Assembly (NCBI GenBank): GCA_963971305.1
Contig: OZ020308.1
Span: forward strand, 37,849,275-37,913,274
From: Arcuatula senhousia
Lineage: Eukaryota > Mollusca > Bivalvia > Mytilida > Mytilidae
Direction of reading: 5' to 3'
DNA length: 64,000 bases
Both the position numbers and the translations under genes were made by a program. Below are positions 24,321-37,155 of the stretch, piece after piece; the stretch's first letter is position 1, and each line of letters opens with the position of its first letter. The notes beneath the pieces were generated by a model. That model searched no databases, had not been told where the DNA came from, and saw only the letters and a program-made list of their open reading frames with translations.

Positions 24321-25383
24321 AAAACGTTATAGAATTTCATAAAACTTTCATAAAGTATTTTGCATATCAAAACAATACTTGTTTAATATCAAAATTTCCA
24401 ATAATAGTTAAATTAGGGGTTTCCCCATAGCAAAACAAACACATTCCATGGATTGAGGTAGGGGGTACCTTTCTTTTAACCGCTATTACACGTATCATGC
24501 TAAAAAATTTACACACATTTGGTCACGTGTTATTTTATAATATCTCTGCTTATAAGAGTTTGATACGGATGACAATTTGGGACATTTATAAGCGTAGCAC
24601 GTGTTTTGTCATTTGCATACAAAATGTGACTTTTATCTATTAGCGCCATTTTTTCCCTTTTAACTATCTTTGATATTTTAGAAATTTGAATATTACTTTT
24701 CGCCAGGAACATTAAATAAACACGTTGTTTTAAAATGTTCCTGTTTTCGCATAATTATAGTGATATTGTAATTTTAGTATTTCAAATTGCATTCAGAAAA
24801 TATTTGGGGTTTCCTATTGGTCGAAATTTAACAAAGCCATCTAAGGGATACACATGTCTTACATGTATCTAACACTGATTCACAACCAGTGCTTTAAATT
24901 TCATAAAACTGAGACAAAATAATTGTCATGTAATGTTCTTGAACATTTATGCTTTTATCAAATGAAAAGTCCGGGGTTTACCATATTCAAACAGGGGCTT
25001 ATTTATGCTTAAGTCAATAGGGTATCATTTTCTTAGCTAGAATAATTCCTTTATAACTACTTGAAAATTAACAAAACGTTTAAATAATCTTTGAAACATA
25101 TTGTTTTTAAATTTTGGTATTGCGTTTTGGAGACGAGTCACACAAAAAGCGCTTGAAGCGGCAAAATAGAGCTTGTTTGGTTTCTAGACACACAAAAAAA
25201 CTCGGATGTTTTTCTCTATATTTCATTTACAGCAATCATTAAAAAGATAATTTTCTGGAAAAAGGCTTTGTGACATAGTCTCGTTTCACATATGATGGTT
25301 TATTGTTTGTTCAATCTCGAATATGGTGGTTTCTACTATGAAAGCTTATTTGGGTCACATTATGTGGTGTCACATAAAGAAAA

Positions 25384-25775
25384 TCAACACAAGTCGTTCC
25401 CACGATTTGTCAATTCGTGGCCACGATTTAACAATTCGTGGCCACGAATTGTTGAGTAAACAAATCGTTCCCACGATTTGACAATTCGTGGCCACGTATA
25501 AACAAATCGTTCCCACGATTTAACAATTCGTGGCCACGATTTGTTGGGTAAACAAATCGTTCCCACGATTAAACAAATCGTGGCCACGATTTGTTGAAAA
25601 ACAAATCGTTTCCACGATTTAACAATTCGTGGCCACGATTTGTTGGGTAAACAAATCGTTCCCACGATTTAACAATTTGTTGGTAAACAAATCGTTCCGT
25701 GGCCACGATTTGTTGGGTAAACAAATCATTCCCACGATTTAACAATTCGTGGCCACGAATAAACAACGCGGGTAT
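25384..25775. repeat. Palindromic CGTGGCCACG array, left
   Basis: Roughly ten alternations of GTGGCCACGA, ATTTGTTGGGTAAACAAAT and CGTTCCCACGA. All frames over it (repeats such as RGHELLNRGNDLF) come from repetition and should not be annotated as proteins. Confidence 0.93.
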
Positions 25776-26509
25776 GTTAATGTAGTTCCGAGAACTTTTT
25801 CCAGGAAAAGATAACTCTTCTACCGTCATGAATATTTATTAGCTGTAGGGGTTGCCCCTGACGACGCGATATTTTTCTTCCGTGTTATTCCATCACACTC
25901 TCCATTATTTGGTCTTACATGGATTGAAAAGTTAATATCTATTCGATAAGAACCCTTTGTTACATTTTAAATTAGCATATATGTTATTTTTCACAGATTC
26001 TAAAAAAACGTCAAAAGCCGTGGGCGTGTTCCTATGACCATATTTGGAAAATCATTATCGGAAAAGTGCTTGTACATTGTTATGACGTCGTCCATTTTGT
26101 GTTGTACAGTTGATAAAATCTAATGTTATGGTATGAAATCCTTGCAATTCCTGCTAAGATAACACAATGTATACATCTGAGTGATAATAAAATGATCATA
26201 TACAGATATTTGGCCAAAATGTTTTCTACATAAAAAATGGGGTTTGTTTGATACATGTTTATTTATAAAAAGTATAAATATTTGTTGTTTCTTTTCTTTC
26301 AGACAAAGAGACAAGCCAGAAGTTGACAAAGTCATCAGCATATATGCAACTTTAAGATATGGATAAATGCTGACTGGGCATATATATATATATAATTCTC
26401 ACTGAAGCATGTGGAATAGAAGTGGACATTTCTAGTATCACAATAGTGTTTTCCTTTATAGAGAGCTTTATATGGAACGCCAAATTAACATATATTCAAT
26501 TAATTGTAC

Positions 26510-26815
26510 CTATCTTCAAATAATTGAAGATATGTTCAATTGAATTATACCTATCTTCAATTGAATTATACCTATCTTCAATTCAATTATAGATATCTTC
26601 AATTCAATTATACCTATCTTCAATTCAATTGTACCTAGGTACAATTCAGCACAATTAAAGATATCTTCAATTCAATTGTACCTATCTTCAATTCAATTGT
26701 ACCTATCTTCAATTCAATTAAACCTATCTTCAATTGAATTGAACCTATCTTCAATCGAATTGAACCTATCTTCAATTGAATTAAACCTATCTTCAATTCA
26801 ATTGTCTCTATATCT
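26510..26815. repeat. 21-bp minisatellite in the core of the 3.9-kb element
   Basis: Unit close to ACCTATCTTCAATTCAATT plus two bases (GT, AT or AA), about 14 copies. Internal ATTCAATTGAAT-like palindromes allow alternative folding. The [14 protein letters not shown] frame is an artefact of the 21-bp period. Confidence 0.92.
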
Positions 26816-28324
26816 ATATTAATAAGGCAAATATAGATCAGTAAATGAAGAAAGTCCATATAAATCATAGACTAGATACACAAAGAAAAAGAAAATACAT
26901 GCAAGTATCAATGCAAAATACCATGTCTAATAGCCCAAGTGCAACATCAATAAAAAAATTGCAAAAAGACCAACAAAAGTTGAAAGTTGAAAATGATACA
27001 TAAGTTTTTATTTTCATTTTATGAGATTTTGTGGCATGCATATCTACTCCAGACACTGTAACACAGTATTTTATAAATCATTTCATCTTATTACAAGCAT
27101 CTTATTCCTCAGCTGTTTATCAAAACTTCATAAAACTATACACTCAAAAATACATTCACATTGTATTTATTAGATTTTTCAATTTTCATTTTCCACATTT
27201 AAATTGAATTGGCACATCATTTTCATGACTACCAGCTTAACAAAATTTGTTTTCTTCAGCAGCAAAAAGCAACCATTATACTTTTGATTATTAGTTACTC
27301 CCATGTATTCAAAGGTATGTGGTATTCTGTACTATGGTTATTTCATATTTGTTGCAATTTATGTTCTTGTTGAATCTTCAAGACAAATTATGGGTCTTTA
27401 AAGTCAACATAACTTAAATTTTACATTACTTACTTAACAAAGCATAACAATATACCTACGAATTTAATTGAAAACAATATAACCTTTTATAAAAGGACAT
27501 CTTAAACACAAGAGAGAAACAGTATCGGCGACGTTGATTTTGGTCTTTTTATAGAAGGTTTGGCATTACTTCATAATCATTTATTGATCCGCTCAAATGT
27601 TTTATGTGTAGTAACTTGACAAAACCAAAGAGTACTTGGCAAGTAATCGCTGAAGGAAAAGCGTACCGTAACGATATTTTTTGTTTATGAAATGACAAAA
27701 TACCCTTGGCTTGAGTTAACTCCCTTATGACGTCACTTGAGTGTTTGACGTTAACGCCGAAGACAAATCATGGCGTAACTTGCCATCTTTAGATGAAAAT
27801 TCCAAGCTTTTAGGAATGGTCTTCGAAAATAAGACCTACATGGTCGAATTCAGAAAATTACATAGTTTTCAAAAACTTTTGGCCGATTTGCCAAAAACAT
27901 ACATTTCGAAAAAAAAGTATCATTAATTCGCAAAGCCTATGCTCAATATTCATTCTCCTCACCAAATAATTAGATATTAAAAAATATTTCCGACCAGGTT
28001 TTAGCAACCGGCCAGAACTTTTCAAAAACTAGACATTTTCCTCTAACTCGGTGCCAATTTTGAATAAAATCATTCCAGTGTAAAAGCTTGGAAAATAGCT
28101 TTTAACGAATTTACATTAAGTTACCCCTTTTGTCGGTCACGTGACACCTTGATGTTTCCAAAAAATAAAAAATAGCAGAAATGAAAGTGAAACCAAAGGA
28201 CATTTGAATATTTTTATCCAAAGTTGCATCTGACAGTTATTATGATGTAAAAATCAGTATCAAAGTATCATTTCATTGAACATCGATTTTGGATAAAATA
28301 TCGCGGATCTCCATTAACATACCC

Positions 28325-29210
28325 GCGAAATCGTTCCCACGATTTAACAATTCGTGGCCACGATTTGTTGGGTAAACAAATCGTTCCCACGATTCAACAA
28401 ATCGTGGCCACGATTTGTTGAGAAACAAATCGTTCCCACGAGTTAACAATTCGTGGCCACAATTTGTTGGGTAAACAAATCGTGGCCACGATTTGTTGAG
28501 AAATAAATCGTTCCCACGATTTGTTCCTACGATTTAAATCGTGGCCACGATTTGTTGAGAAACAAATCGTTCCCACGATTTAACAATTCGTGGCCACGAG
28601 AAACAAATCGTTCCCACGATTTAACAAATTGTTCCCACGATTTAACAATTCGTGGCCACGAGAAACAAATCGTTCCCACGATTTAACAATTCGCGGCCAC
28701 GGTAAACAAATCGTTCCCACGATTTAACAATTCATGGCCACGAACAATTCATTAATTCGTGGGAACGATTTGTTTCTCGTGGCCACGATTTGATAATTCA
28801 AGGGAACGATTTGTTTTTCGTGGCCACGATTTGTTAAATCGTGGGAACGATTTGTTATTCGTGGCCACGAATTGTTAAATCGTGGGAACGATTTGTTTCT
28901 CAACAAATCGTTGCAACGAATTGTTAAATCGTGGGAACGATTTGTTTACCCAACAAATCGTGGCCACGAATTGTAAAATCGTGGGAACGAATTGTTTCTC
29001 AACAAATCGTGGCCACGAATTGATAAATCGTGGGAACGATTTGTTTCTCGTTGCCACGAATTGTTCAATCGTGGGAACGATTTGTTTATTCGTGGCCACG
29101 AATTGTTAAATCGTGGGAACGATTTGTTTACTCAACAATTCGTGGCCACGAATTGTTAAATCGTGGCCACGAATTGACAAATCGTGGGAACGATTTGTGT
29201 TGATTTTTTT
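28325..29210. repeat. Palindromic CGTGGCCACG array, right, with an internal flip
   Basis: 28325-28745 has the same polarity as the left array. From about 28746 (GAACAATTCATTAATTCGTG) the polarity reverses and runs inverted to 29210, mirroring the left array. The right side is therefore itself a large inverted repeat of roughly 420 + 460 bp. Confidence 0.85.
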
Positions 29211-29255
29211 ATGTGGCACCACATAATGTGACCCAAATAAGCTTTCATATTCTAC

Positions 29256-30763
29256 AGAAATCATGAAAGTACAAAAAATAAGGTACAAGTAAACTTGGAT
29301 AGAAACCAACACAATAATAACAAAACAACAAATTTAACCACACAAAAGCACAAAACTATCGCAATTTCAAACAAAACAAACAAATTTATTATGTTGAAAT
29401 ACACGTCCTATTTTTTGACATTTACATGTAAAGTAGAATCTATAAGACGGAATTAAGGCTTTCGGATTAGGATCATCAATTTTAGAACAATGGTTTTTCT
29501 CCATTTATATCTAAACTAATGAACATACCGCCTTCAAATTTTGGGAAAATGTGTATTGTATATGTGTTAATTTATTTCATCAATTTCAATTATATTACTA
29601 AAAAACTTTTAATAGGGTAAATGAAAATCCTCGTAATTTTAGTAGTATTTTATGCGTTTTTCAATAGGAACTATCACCAAGAAAATGCACTTCTTATGTA
29701 AACTTATTGCATTGCTAGACAAGATATTTCTATTATGTACTTGATAAAACCAAATATGACATAAAAACCGAAGTATTTGCATTAAATTTCATGTTTTATT
29801 GATATACTATCAAACAGTTGATCGAGGGTACCCCTATTCAACGCAATATTAATAAAAACTCGACCGTACGACAAGTAAAAAATAAAACTAGAAGCATGCT
29901 TCTTTCGTTTAAGCCCAAAATTAGCAGTATGTCTTTTCGGGACATTAAACTTTTAAATTAAGCGTCTTTTTGGATTCCGTCTACTCTACTACATGTACTA
30001 TATGAAATAAAAGATTGATCAGTCGAATGTAATATGCTTGAAGCCCCGTCGACGGTATTTCAGCCAAAAGTCAAAGGCCCGTAGATAAAACAAATATAGT
30101 GTGACTTGATAAATAGATAAAAACAAACACATCATAATATAAAGTACGATGTATGTGCATATTTCAAAAAATAACCTCTCATCGGCAGCATTTGAATCAA
30201 AACCATGGAATACATCATAAATTAAAATTGGCAGCCTAAAACTATAGTACACTCAGTTTTACCAAGACATGTTTTTATTTTTTTTCATTTCTGCCTATAT
30301 ATTCCAACCTGATTACAAAATGATTGATATAATGCAGACAACAAAAAGCTGGCAGTGAACCAACTAAACAAGCACAATTAATACATGTGTTTTTTTATGA
30401 AACTGAAAAACTATGCTTCCTATTTATATATTTAAAATGCAATTTACATTTTGTTCACCTAAGCTAACTTTCGGACTCACATGAAAAGGATATAATTTTA
30501 TCCTTACTTGCAGCTAAAATATGTCGCGATTGTTACGCTTAAAATTTTGACCATTCTCGTTAAATTTACTTCGGAGTATTAAGCGGAGCATCTTTTTCAT
30601 GCAGACATCTTGCAAATTTTTAGTCTGGATTTCAATTAAAATGACTTTAAATAACACAAGAGATACAGAATTTAATTCTATACATGTATTAAATTTTATG
30701 AATGAAATAAATTTAACATAAATATTTAAAAAGAATAAGATTTTTCCGTAAAGTTCCATTTTC
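29256..30763. other. AT-rich stretch without supported features
   Basis: No splice-consistent coding series, no TIR pair and no tandem array is evident. Short frames at 30019-30252 and 30514-30789 have no recognised motifs. A 30-bp phrase near 30713 (AACATAAATATTTAAAAAGA) recurs at 32007. Confidence 0.5.
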
Positions 30764-30929
30764 AGCGGAGATAATTGGCGGGTTTTCATCTCACAGTGAT
30801 GCTAAATAACTCTTTCCCCTTTATAATCTATTGAAATACAGAACTTTAGGCCATCAACTTCGCAAGGTCATAGATCTGTAGAAAGGTCCGTGACCCTCAA
30901 TTATTTTTACATTTTTTTTTAATGTTTGT

Positions 30930-31290
30930 TTATCAAAGGAGCAGAGGTACCAATGGGGTATCCGAAAATGTCAAAAGTCCGAAAGGGCAGACACTAAACC
31001 AGTAAACACAAACAAGAACGGGACAAAAACAGACCACACGTAAAACATTGAAACACAAAACAACTGAATATCAATCAACAACGCGAACTCCAGTCGAAAC
31101 AAGTGTGAACTCAGGTGCTCCGGAAGAGTAAGCAGTTCCTGCTTGCTATAGCACACCCGTCGCGTTGCCAAAAGTCCATTCAGCGTGTCAAATCCAGTAA
31201 AGGAAGACAAAACAACACCCTATGACAAACCAACATCTGCTCTCATCTGAGAGATCGAAATCCCATATTTGTCTATAAATGCATGATGCG
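30930..31290 (-). pseudogene. 5'-truncated YIDD-type retroelement: RT C-terminus plus 3' tail
   Basis: On the minus strand, 31290 downward reads HHAFIDKYGISISQM...DVGLS and a stop, the same C-terminus as the reverse transcriptase at 4567. The tail repeat seen at 3535 and 4240 follows and ends at GGTACCTCTGCTCCTTT (30932). This confirms that the short tail repeats belong to the RT element. Only about 25 codons of RT remain. GCGGAGATAATTGGCGGG occurs on both sides (about 30762 and 31289), as a possible target duplication. Confidence 0.78.
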
Positions 31291-32037
31291 GAGATAATTG
31301 GCGGGAAACTGTGTGCCAAATGTGTAGGAAAAATAAGTTTTTCTTAAATATCTTAAAAAGAAGGCCCGTGACCCAAAACTTTTATCATGTTTTTCAGAAA
31401 ATAGTATATCAAAGTTTAATTTGTCAAAATTTAACAAAAATCTGATGGATTTTTCTTATACCCCCGAACCACCCGGTTTATCGGGTAATTCTCATTAAGT
31501 GACTTTTTAAAGTGGCTTTCTTACGATCAGCTAAAGAGTGAGGGGTGTTACTTACGAGAGGTTTCCAGAGACACTCTTAAAATCACACACAACCTTACGT
31601 TTTTATATCTTAAGATTACACTTAAATGCCCAGTTTCATGATACTGGCCCCAGGACTTTAAGTCTAGTCCTACAACAGAAGACGTCTTCTTTTATTTGGT
31701 CATGTAAGTACGTATCAAATTATCAAGTAATAGCGAACATCGCAGATGCGAGCCCTACGGCATTGTGCATGTTTTGAGATGTGCCAGAAATATACTGACG
31801 ATAAAACCGGAACAGGTTTACTTTTACGGAGTGAAAAAATTAATAGGCACGGAGCAAGTAAAACTATCAACCCTCTGGGCTTATAAAAAATACATCATAA
31901 TCTGTTATGCAAAAAAAAAAGAAATTCAAAAACAGTGATAAAACCCGCATTCATCCACTTGTTTATTTTTACACACAGATTTTTTATTTAAACACCATTC
32001 GGTCATTAACATAAATATTTAAAAAGAATAAGATTTT

Positions 32038-32165
32038 CCACAATGGACAACTGGCGGTTGTCCATTGTTGTTTTTCTAAATTGCCGTTCAATTGTGGGCT
32101 GTGTCGCGTACACTTATTCCACATCTCTTTATTTTCTATTTTCCGCTGAAAAACAATTTTCTGGA
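32038..32165. repeat. XZ-family repeat piece
   Basis: Reverse orientation copy of the segment also found at 13830, 45740 and 49090: CAATGGACAACTGGCGG, GCTGTGTCGCGTACAC, CCACATCTCTTTATTTTC. Non-coding here. Confidence 0.65.
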
Positions 32166-32745
32166 AATTACCGAGCTACATGTAGCTTTATGCAACATCG
32201 TCCCATTGACTAGTCATAACAAATGCATGATACTGACCTAGTTTTCTTAAATGCTAATTAAGTAAGATAAAGAAATACATAAATTTACTGAATAAAACCT
32301 ACTCATAATAATAATATAAATAAAAGGTTCTTACCTGAAAATGAAAGAGGAGTCCCATCTTGTGGGGTTTTACTTTCACTCACTCTCCTCAATCCTGCAT
32401 GATATTTTACTTCACCGTTTTTTTCCCCGCCAGGTTTCTAAATATACCTTCTGTTACCAATGCTTCAAATAAAACACTGATATTCAGAAAATCTCACAAA
32501 ACCCGACAGAATCTTAATGTTGTTTTGGTCTGCTGAAGAAGTGCGAAATACTCTGACACGCATTCCCAGTTTTTTTTTATTGTCATGCATATATACTTAT
32601 TGTTACATAAAAATTGAACAGGAACTCCACTGGTAAGGAGATGAGGGGTGAAGTGTCATGGGTCTCTGGTCGGGTATTGATTTTGCTCTGAACAACCCGG
32701 CTCCTCGGTCAAGTTCAAATAAACACAATGTCTCTGTCTCACCTA

Positions 32746-35700
32746 CACTACTAAGACTCCTTCAATGCCTCCTCGTGGCAATGCACGGTAAATTGGGTCT
32801 AGCACTCAAGGCTAAGTTGAAGGCGATCTCGGAGTAGCAAGGACCCTAGAGGTGCAGAGTGCAGGCCCACCGGTGTGTGGACACGCCCTGGCTCTCACCA
32901 ACCTTGCCCCAGCTATGGGTTAACTAGTATCACTGCCTTGTGATAAGACTATTGAGTCAAAGGCTATGGAAGTAAATCCAGACAGAAAATCTGGGTAGAT
33001 GGAACTCGTTAGCAACTGCAATCGTCTAAGGAAAAAAAAACCCTACAGAAAAACTGCTGGTCCTCCGAGCCCAGGGGGTTAGGCGTAGGGTTAATCACCC
33101 CACCCTGGAAAAACCAGCTGATTACAGAAACGACCAATGAAGCAAATACTACTCTTTCTCGTCATCGACTTGAGGAAGTACAACCAAACATAAATAGAAA
33201 ACAGCGTATGACGCGATGGCCGATGGAGTTGTTTCAGCCAAACAATCAACAAGAATAGGCACCTGGAATATAAGAACCCTATATCAAACAGGAAAGGTCA
33301 TACAAGTAGCCAAAGAAATGGATAGATATGATATGGAAATATTAGGCCTCAGTGAAGTCAGATGGAACACATCAGGCATGACCACTTTGAACTCTGGACA
33401 TACCATTATATATTCCGGAAACATAAACCAAGATGATCCACATGAGAAAGGAGTTGGAATTCTGATTACAAAAACTTCTACAAAAGCACTTCTAGAATGG
33501 AACCCAGTTTCACCAAGAATCATTACAGCAATATTTAATTCTCGTTTCCAAAAAACCACCATCATTCAAGCTTATGCTCCAACAAATGAAGCAGACGAAA
33601 ATGACAAGGAGGATTTCTACCACTCCTTACAAACAACCATTGACCAAATACCAAAAAGAGATATTCTAATAGTAATGGGGGATCTTAATGCTAGAGGGAA
33701 GAGAAAGAGAGAAAGGACCACATGGCATAGGTACTATGAACGAAAATGGGGAATTATTTGCAGATATTTGTGCCATCAATAACCTAGTTATAGGAGGAAC
33801 ACTTTTCCCCCACAAGAACTGTCACAAAGCTACTTGGGTGTCACCAGCAGGAAATGCCTAAAACCAGATAGACCATATTGCCATATATCAAAGATGGAGG
33901 TCATCACTTCAAGATGTAAGGGTTAAGAGGGGAGCCGATGCAGCCTCAGACCATCACTTAGTTGTTGGGAAATTAAAACTAAAACTCCTTGCTCAGAAAA
34001 AAGTGGAAATCAAAAGAAAAAAGTTCAATATAGGAAAACTTAAAAATCATAAAGTAAAAGAAAGCTTCCAACTTAATCTTCAAAACAGGTTTTCAGCTCT
34101 TGAAGACTATGGAGATGAAGACAACAATATCGAAAATATTTGGCAAAAAACTAAAGAAGCACTAATTACAACATGTGAAGAAACCTTAGGATATATACAG
34201 CAAAAGCGGAAAAACTGGATGTCAGACGAAACATGGGTAAAAATTGAAGAAAGGAGAAAATGCAAAGAAAATATTCTTAATGCCACCACAAGAAATCAAA
34301 AAAGACAAACCCAAAATCTGTACAATGAGAAAGACAAGGAGGTAAAAAAAGGATGTAAGCAAGACAAAAGAAACTATGTAGAGCATCTGGCAAGAGAAGC
34401 AGAAAAGGTGATTTAAAGGCCCTGTACAATACAACCAGACTACTTAGTGGATGTACATACAACACCAGCCTAAATGCACCTGTTAAAGACAAAAAAGGTA
34501 CAAATATTACAAAACCAGAAGACCAATTGAAAAGATGGCAAGAACATTTTCAAGAGGTGTTAAATCGGCCTCCTCCTACAAACCCTCCTAACATAGAAAA
34601 GAGAGATGAGATAAACATAAACACCGGGAAAATTACAAAATCTGAAGTAACTGCAGCAATTAAACATCTTAAAAATGGAAAAGCTGGAGGAATTGGCAAC
34701 ATCCCAAGCTATGAAGGCAATGAATAACATTTGCATTGAAAAATTCAAAAATCTTTTAAATAAAATATGGGAAAATGAATGTTTACCAGCAGACTGGAGT
34801 AAGGGAATATTGGTAAAACTACCAAAAAAGGGAGACAAGTCAGTGTGCAACAACTGGAGAGGAATAACTTTGCTTTCCATACCAAGCAAAGTATTATGCC
34901 ATATCATCCTTCAGAGAATGAAAAAAGAAGTGGACAAAATGCTAAGAGATGAGCAAGCTGGTTTTCTGCAAGAAAGATCATGCATTGACCAAATCGCCAC
35001 TCTAAGAATAATAATTGAACAGAGCATTGAATGGCAGACCTCTCTTTACCTGACCTTCATAGATTTTGAGAAGGCATTTGACAGTATTGACCATCAAGTA
35101 CTGTGGAACATCCTTAGAAACTATGGAATACCAGAGAAGATTGTATCCAACAACTGTATAATGGATTTACCTGTCAAGTCATCCATGCAGGAAACCTTAC
35201 AGAACCTTTTCCTGTGTCAACTGGCGTCAGACAAGGGTGCTTACTCTCTCCTCTTCTCTTTCTTATTGTAATTGACTTGGTGAGCCGAAAAGCATACAAT
35301 ACCCCAATGGGAATCAAATGGACATTACAGTCATGCCTTGAAGACTTAGACTTTGCAGATGATATTTGTCAGCTATCTCATCGCCATCGAGACTCACAAA
35401 ATCAAGCTTCCAACCTTGAGTCAGCTGCGAAACAAGTAGGACTCTACATCAACCCTGCTAAAACAAAATCAATGAGAATAAATGCACATCAACAAAACAA
35501 AACAAAAGTTAGAGGCACAGAAATCGACGACATCCAGGAATTCACCTACCTGGGAATTGTCATCAGTACAACAGGTGGCACTGATGAAGATATTGTAGCA
35601 ATAAAAAAGAAAGCACAACAGGCTTTTGCTATACTGAGGCCAATTTGGAAAAGCAAAGCCTTAAGAACATGCACAAAATTGAGAATCTTTAATACAAATG

Positions 35701-36104
35701 TGAAGTCCATCCTACTCTATGGGTCAGAAACTTGGAGACTAAATGCAACCACTAAAAAGACACTACAGGTCTTTTTAAACAGGTGTCCCCGAAACATCAT
35801 TGGAATAAAGTGGCCAAATAAAATCAGAAATGAAGATCTTTGGAAGTGGAAATGGATTGGTCACACACTGAGAAAAAACAACAACAACATGACCAAACAA
35901 GCACTAGAATGGAACCCCCAAGGACATCGTAAAAGAGGAAGACCAAAGAACACCTGGCGGAGGGATCTAACATCAGACCTTCAGAAGATTGGTAAAACAT
36001 GGGGAGAGGCAAAAACAACAGCCAAAGACAGGAAGAAATGGAAAGCAGCAGTGGTCGCCCTATGTCCCCCATGGGACGAAGTGGATTAAGTCAAGTAAGT
36101 CAAG
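32746..36104 (+). mobile_element. Near-complete APE-type LINE (RTE-like), inactive
   Basis: A 3,359-bp element lies between perfect 13-bp duplications TCTGTCTCACCTA (32733-32745 and 36105-36117). It has a 470-bp 5' leader, one degenerate endonuclease plus reverse-transcriptase frame, and only 15 bp after the stop. These form a GTCAAGTAAGTCAAG tail, which suits the short 3' ends and simple-repeat tails of RTE elements. Total length also fits RTE (about 3.2-3.4 kb). The clade is inferred from layout and protein style, not from a tree. Confidence 0.88.
33216..36089 (+). pseudogene. LINE endonuclease-reverse transcriptase, broken frame
   Basis: Starts MADGVVSAKQSTRIGTWNIR, the APE endonuclease entry motif, with GLSEVRW, MGDLNARG and SDHHL further on. 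The RT blocks follow: WRGITLLSIPSKV, LTFIDFEKAFDSIDH, TGVRQGCLLSPLLF and LDFADDI with the FADD catalytic pair. A C-terminal GRPKNTWRRDL segment comes last, with stop at 36089. The frame is broken by shifts near 33700, 34405, 34710 and 35150 and by a TAA at 33859, so no full protein can be made. The catalytic motifs are otherwise preserved, so the copy is fairly young. Such proteins are often misnamed craniofacial development protein 2 in annotations. It inserted into a non-coding stretch and has no host partner here. Confidence 0.9.
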
Positions 36105-36679
36105 TCTGTCTCACCTAATTAATAATGACCGTTGTTCCCAAAAGAATTAAAGGTCTACAAGTCCCCAAGTGAATCAGTTGGTTAAAATTGTCAGATTCAG
36201 GCGCGGATCCAAGGAAATGTGAATCTGGCGTACGCCACCTCTAAAACTGACAAAAATGTTGGTGGTTTGTTTTTTTTGCACACAATCCACGTAAAGAAAA
36301 ACACTCAAAAATGGAAATTGTTCGCTAACTTTTTTGTTCGCTAGGTATTGTTTGCTAGCTTGATTCTGGTAAAAATGGCGCCTCCGTCGCTTTCCTAGAC
36401 GAAAATCCATCTTTACGCCTCCCCTAAACTTAAATACTGGATCTGCGCCTTAAAAAGGTTAAAACCAATCAATGATTTAAACTTCATGGTTGATGTAATG
36501 TCTCAAAATCTTTGTGTGTCTTATCATGCTTATAAATATCCTTGTCGTTATCTGACATTATCTAAGGGGGTACTTGCATCACTACCCAAATATTTTCTCT
36601 ATATTATCTCTAATTTTCTCCAAAAGATTTCTTTAAAATTTGTAAATTGACACATTTGTGAAACATTTGAAAATTAAAT

Positions 36680-36980
36680 GTAATAATTTGTTGGTTTATT
36701 GAACCATGAACTGATTTTTTATATGGTGCACACTGAATAATCCGAAGCGGATAATGTAAAATGTGCACCATGAAAAATTTAGTTTATACTTCTAAAAAAT
36801 AAAAACAAAAATATTGCGGTGAATACTTTATAAATTTATTGGTTTTGATTTATTCGGTGCATAATTTTGGTAAACTTATATTTTTTTCCATTGAAATATT
36901 CAAAGTTCGGTTAATTTATTCGGCTTATTAACACCTGGCAATCAAAATACATGTGGAGTCCGTGCAACTTCAAAATATAT
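36680..36980. mobile_element. Palindrome-cored MITE, copy 1
   Basis: The centre is a near-palindrome: TGGTGCACACTGAATAATCC / GGATAATGTAAAATGTGCACCA around an AAGC loop (36723-36771). Homology with 39875-40170 extends outward on both sides, including TGGTTTATTGAAC at the left and GGAGTCCGTGCAACT at the right. No ORF. Confidence 0.75.
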
Positions 36981-36997
36981 TTATCTTAACGTATATA

Positions 36998-37155
36998 AGG
37001 ACAGGGACTTGCTCCCCTCTATCAATATTTTGTTAGAGTCAATGTGCGGTACGAACATGTTTTTTTTTTTTTTTTAAGAAAAAGAACACGTGGTTTTTTT
37101 TACGAAAAAACACGTGGTTTTTTTTCGTACTGCACATTGACTCTAACAAAATATT
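36998..37155. mobile_element. Long-armed hairpin element, interrupted by copy A
   Basis: Left arm 36998-37055 (CAGGGACTTGCTCC, CTCTATCAATATTTTGTTAG, AGTCAATGTGCGGTACG). Right arm 37122-37155, continuing after the 6.3-kb insertion at 43470-43506 (GATAGAGTGGAGCAAATCCC). The loop has T-rich runs and two GAACACGTGGTTTTTT-type direct copies. Copy A landed inside the right arm. Confidence 0.75.

Larger units (their letters stand above)
25337..29249. mobile_element. 3.9-kb foldback-type element with palindromic satellite arms
   Basis: Inverted ends TATGAAAGCTTATTTGGGTC, about 60 bp, are flanked by TTCTAC on both sides (25331-25336 and 29250-29255). Next to each end lies an array built from the palindromes CGTGGCCACG and AAATCGTTCCCACGATTT. 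The arrays border a 2.5-kb core framed by GCGGGTATGTTAATG (25778) and its complement (28310). The core has a 21-bp minisatellite and short unrecognised frames but no identifiable transposase. The superfamily is not assignable from a 6-bp target duplication alone. Confidence 0.85.

Noticed and set aside
25384..29210. CRISPR-like appearance (short repeats with regular spacing)
   Set aside because: Spacers are themselves repeated and palindromic, the polarity flips, and the setting is eukaryotic.
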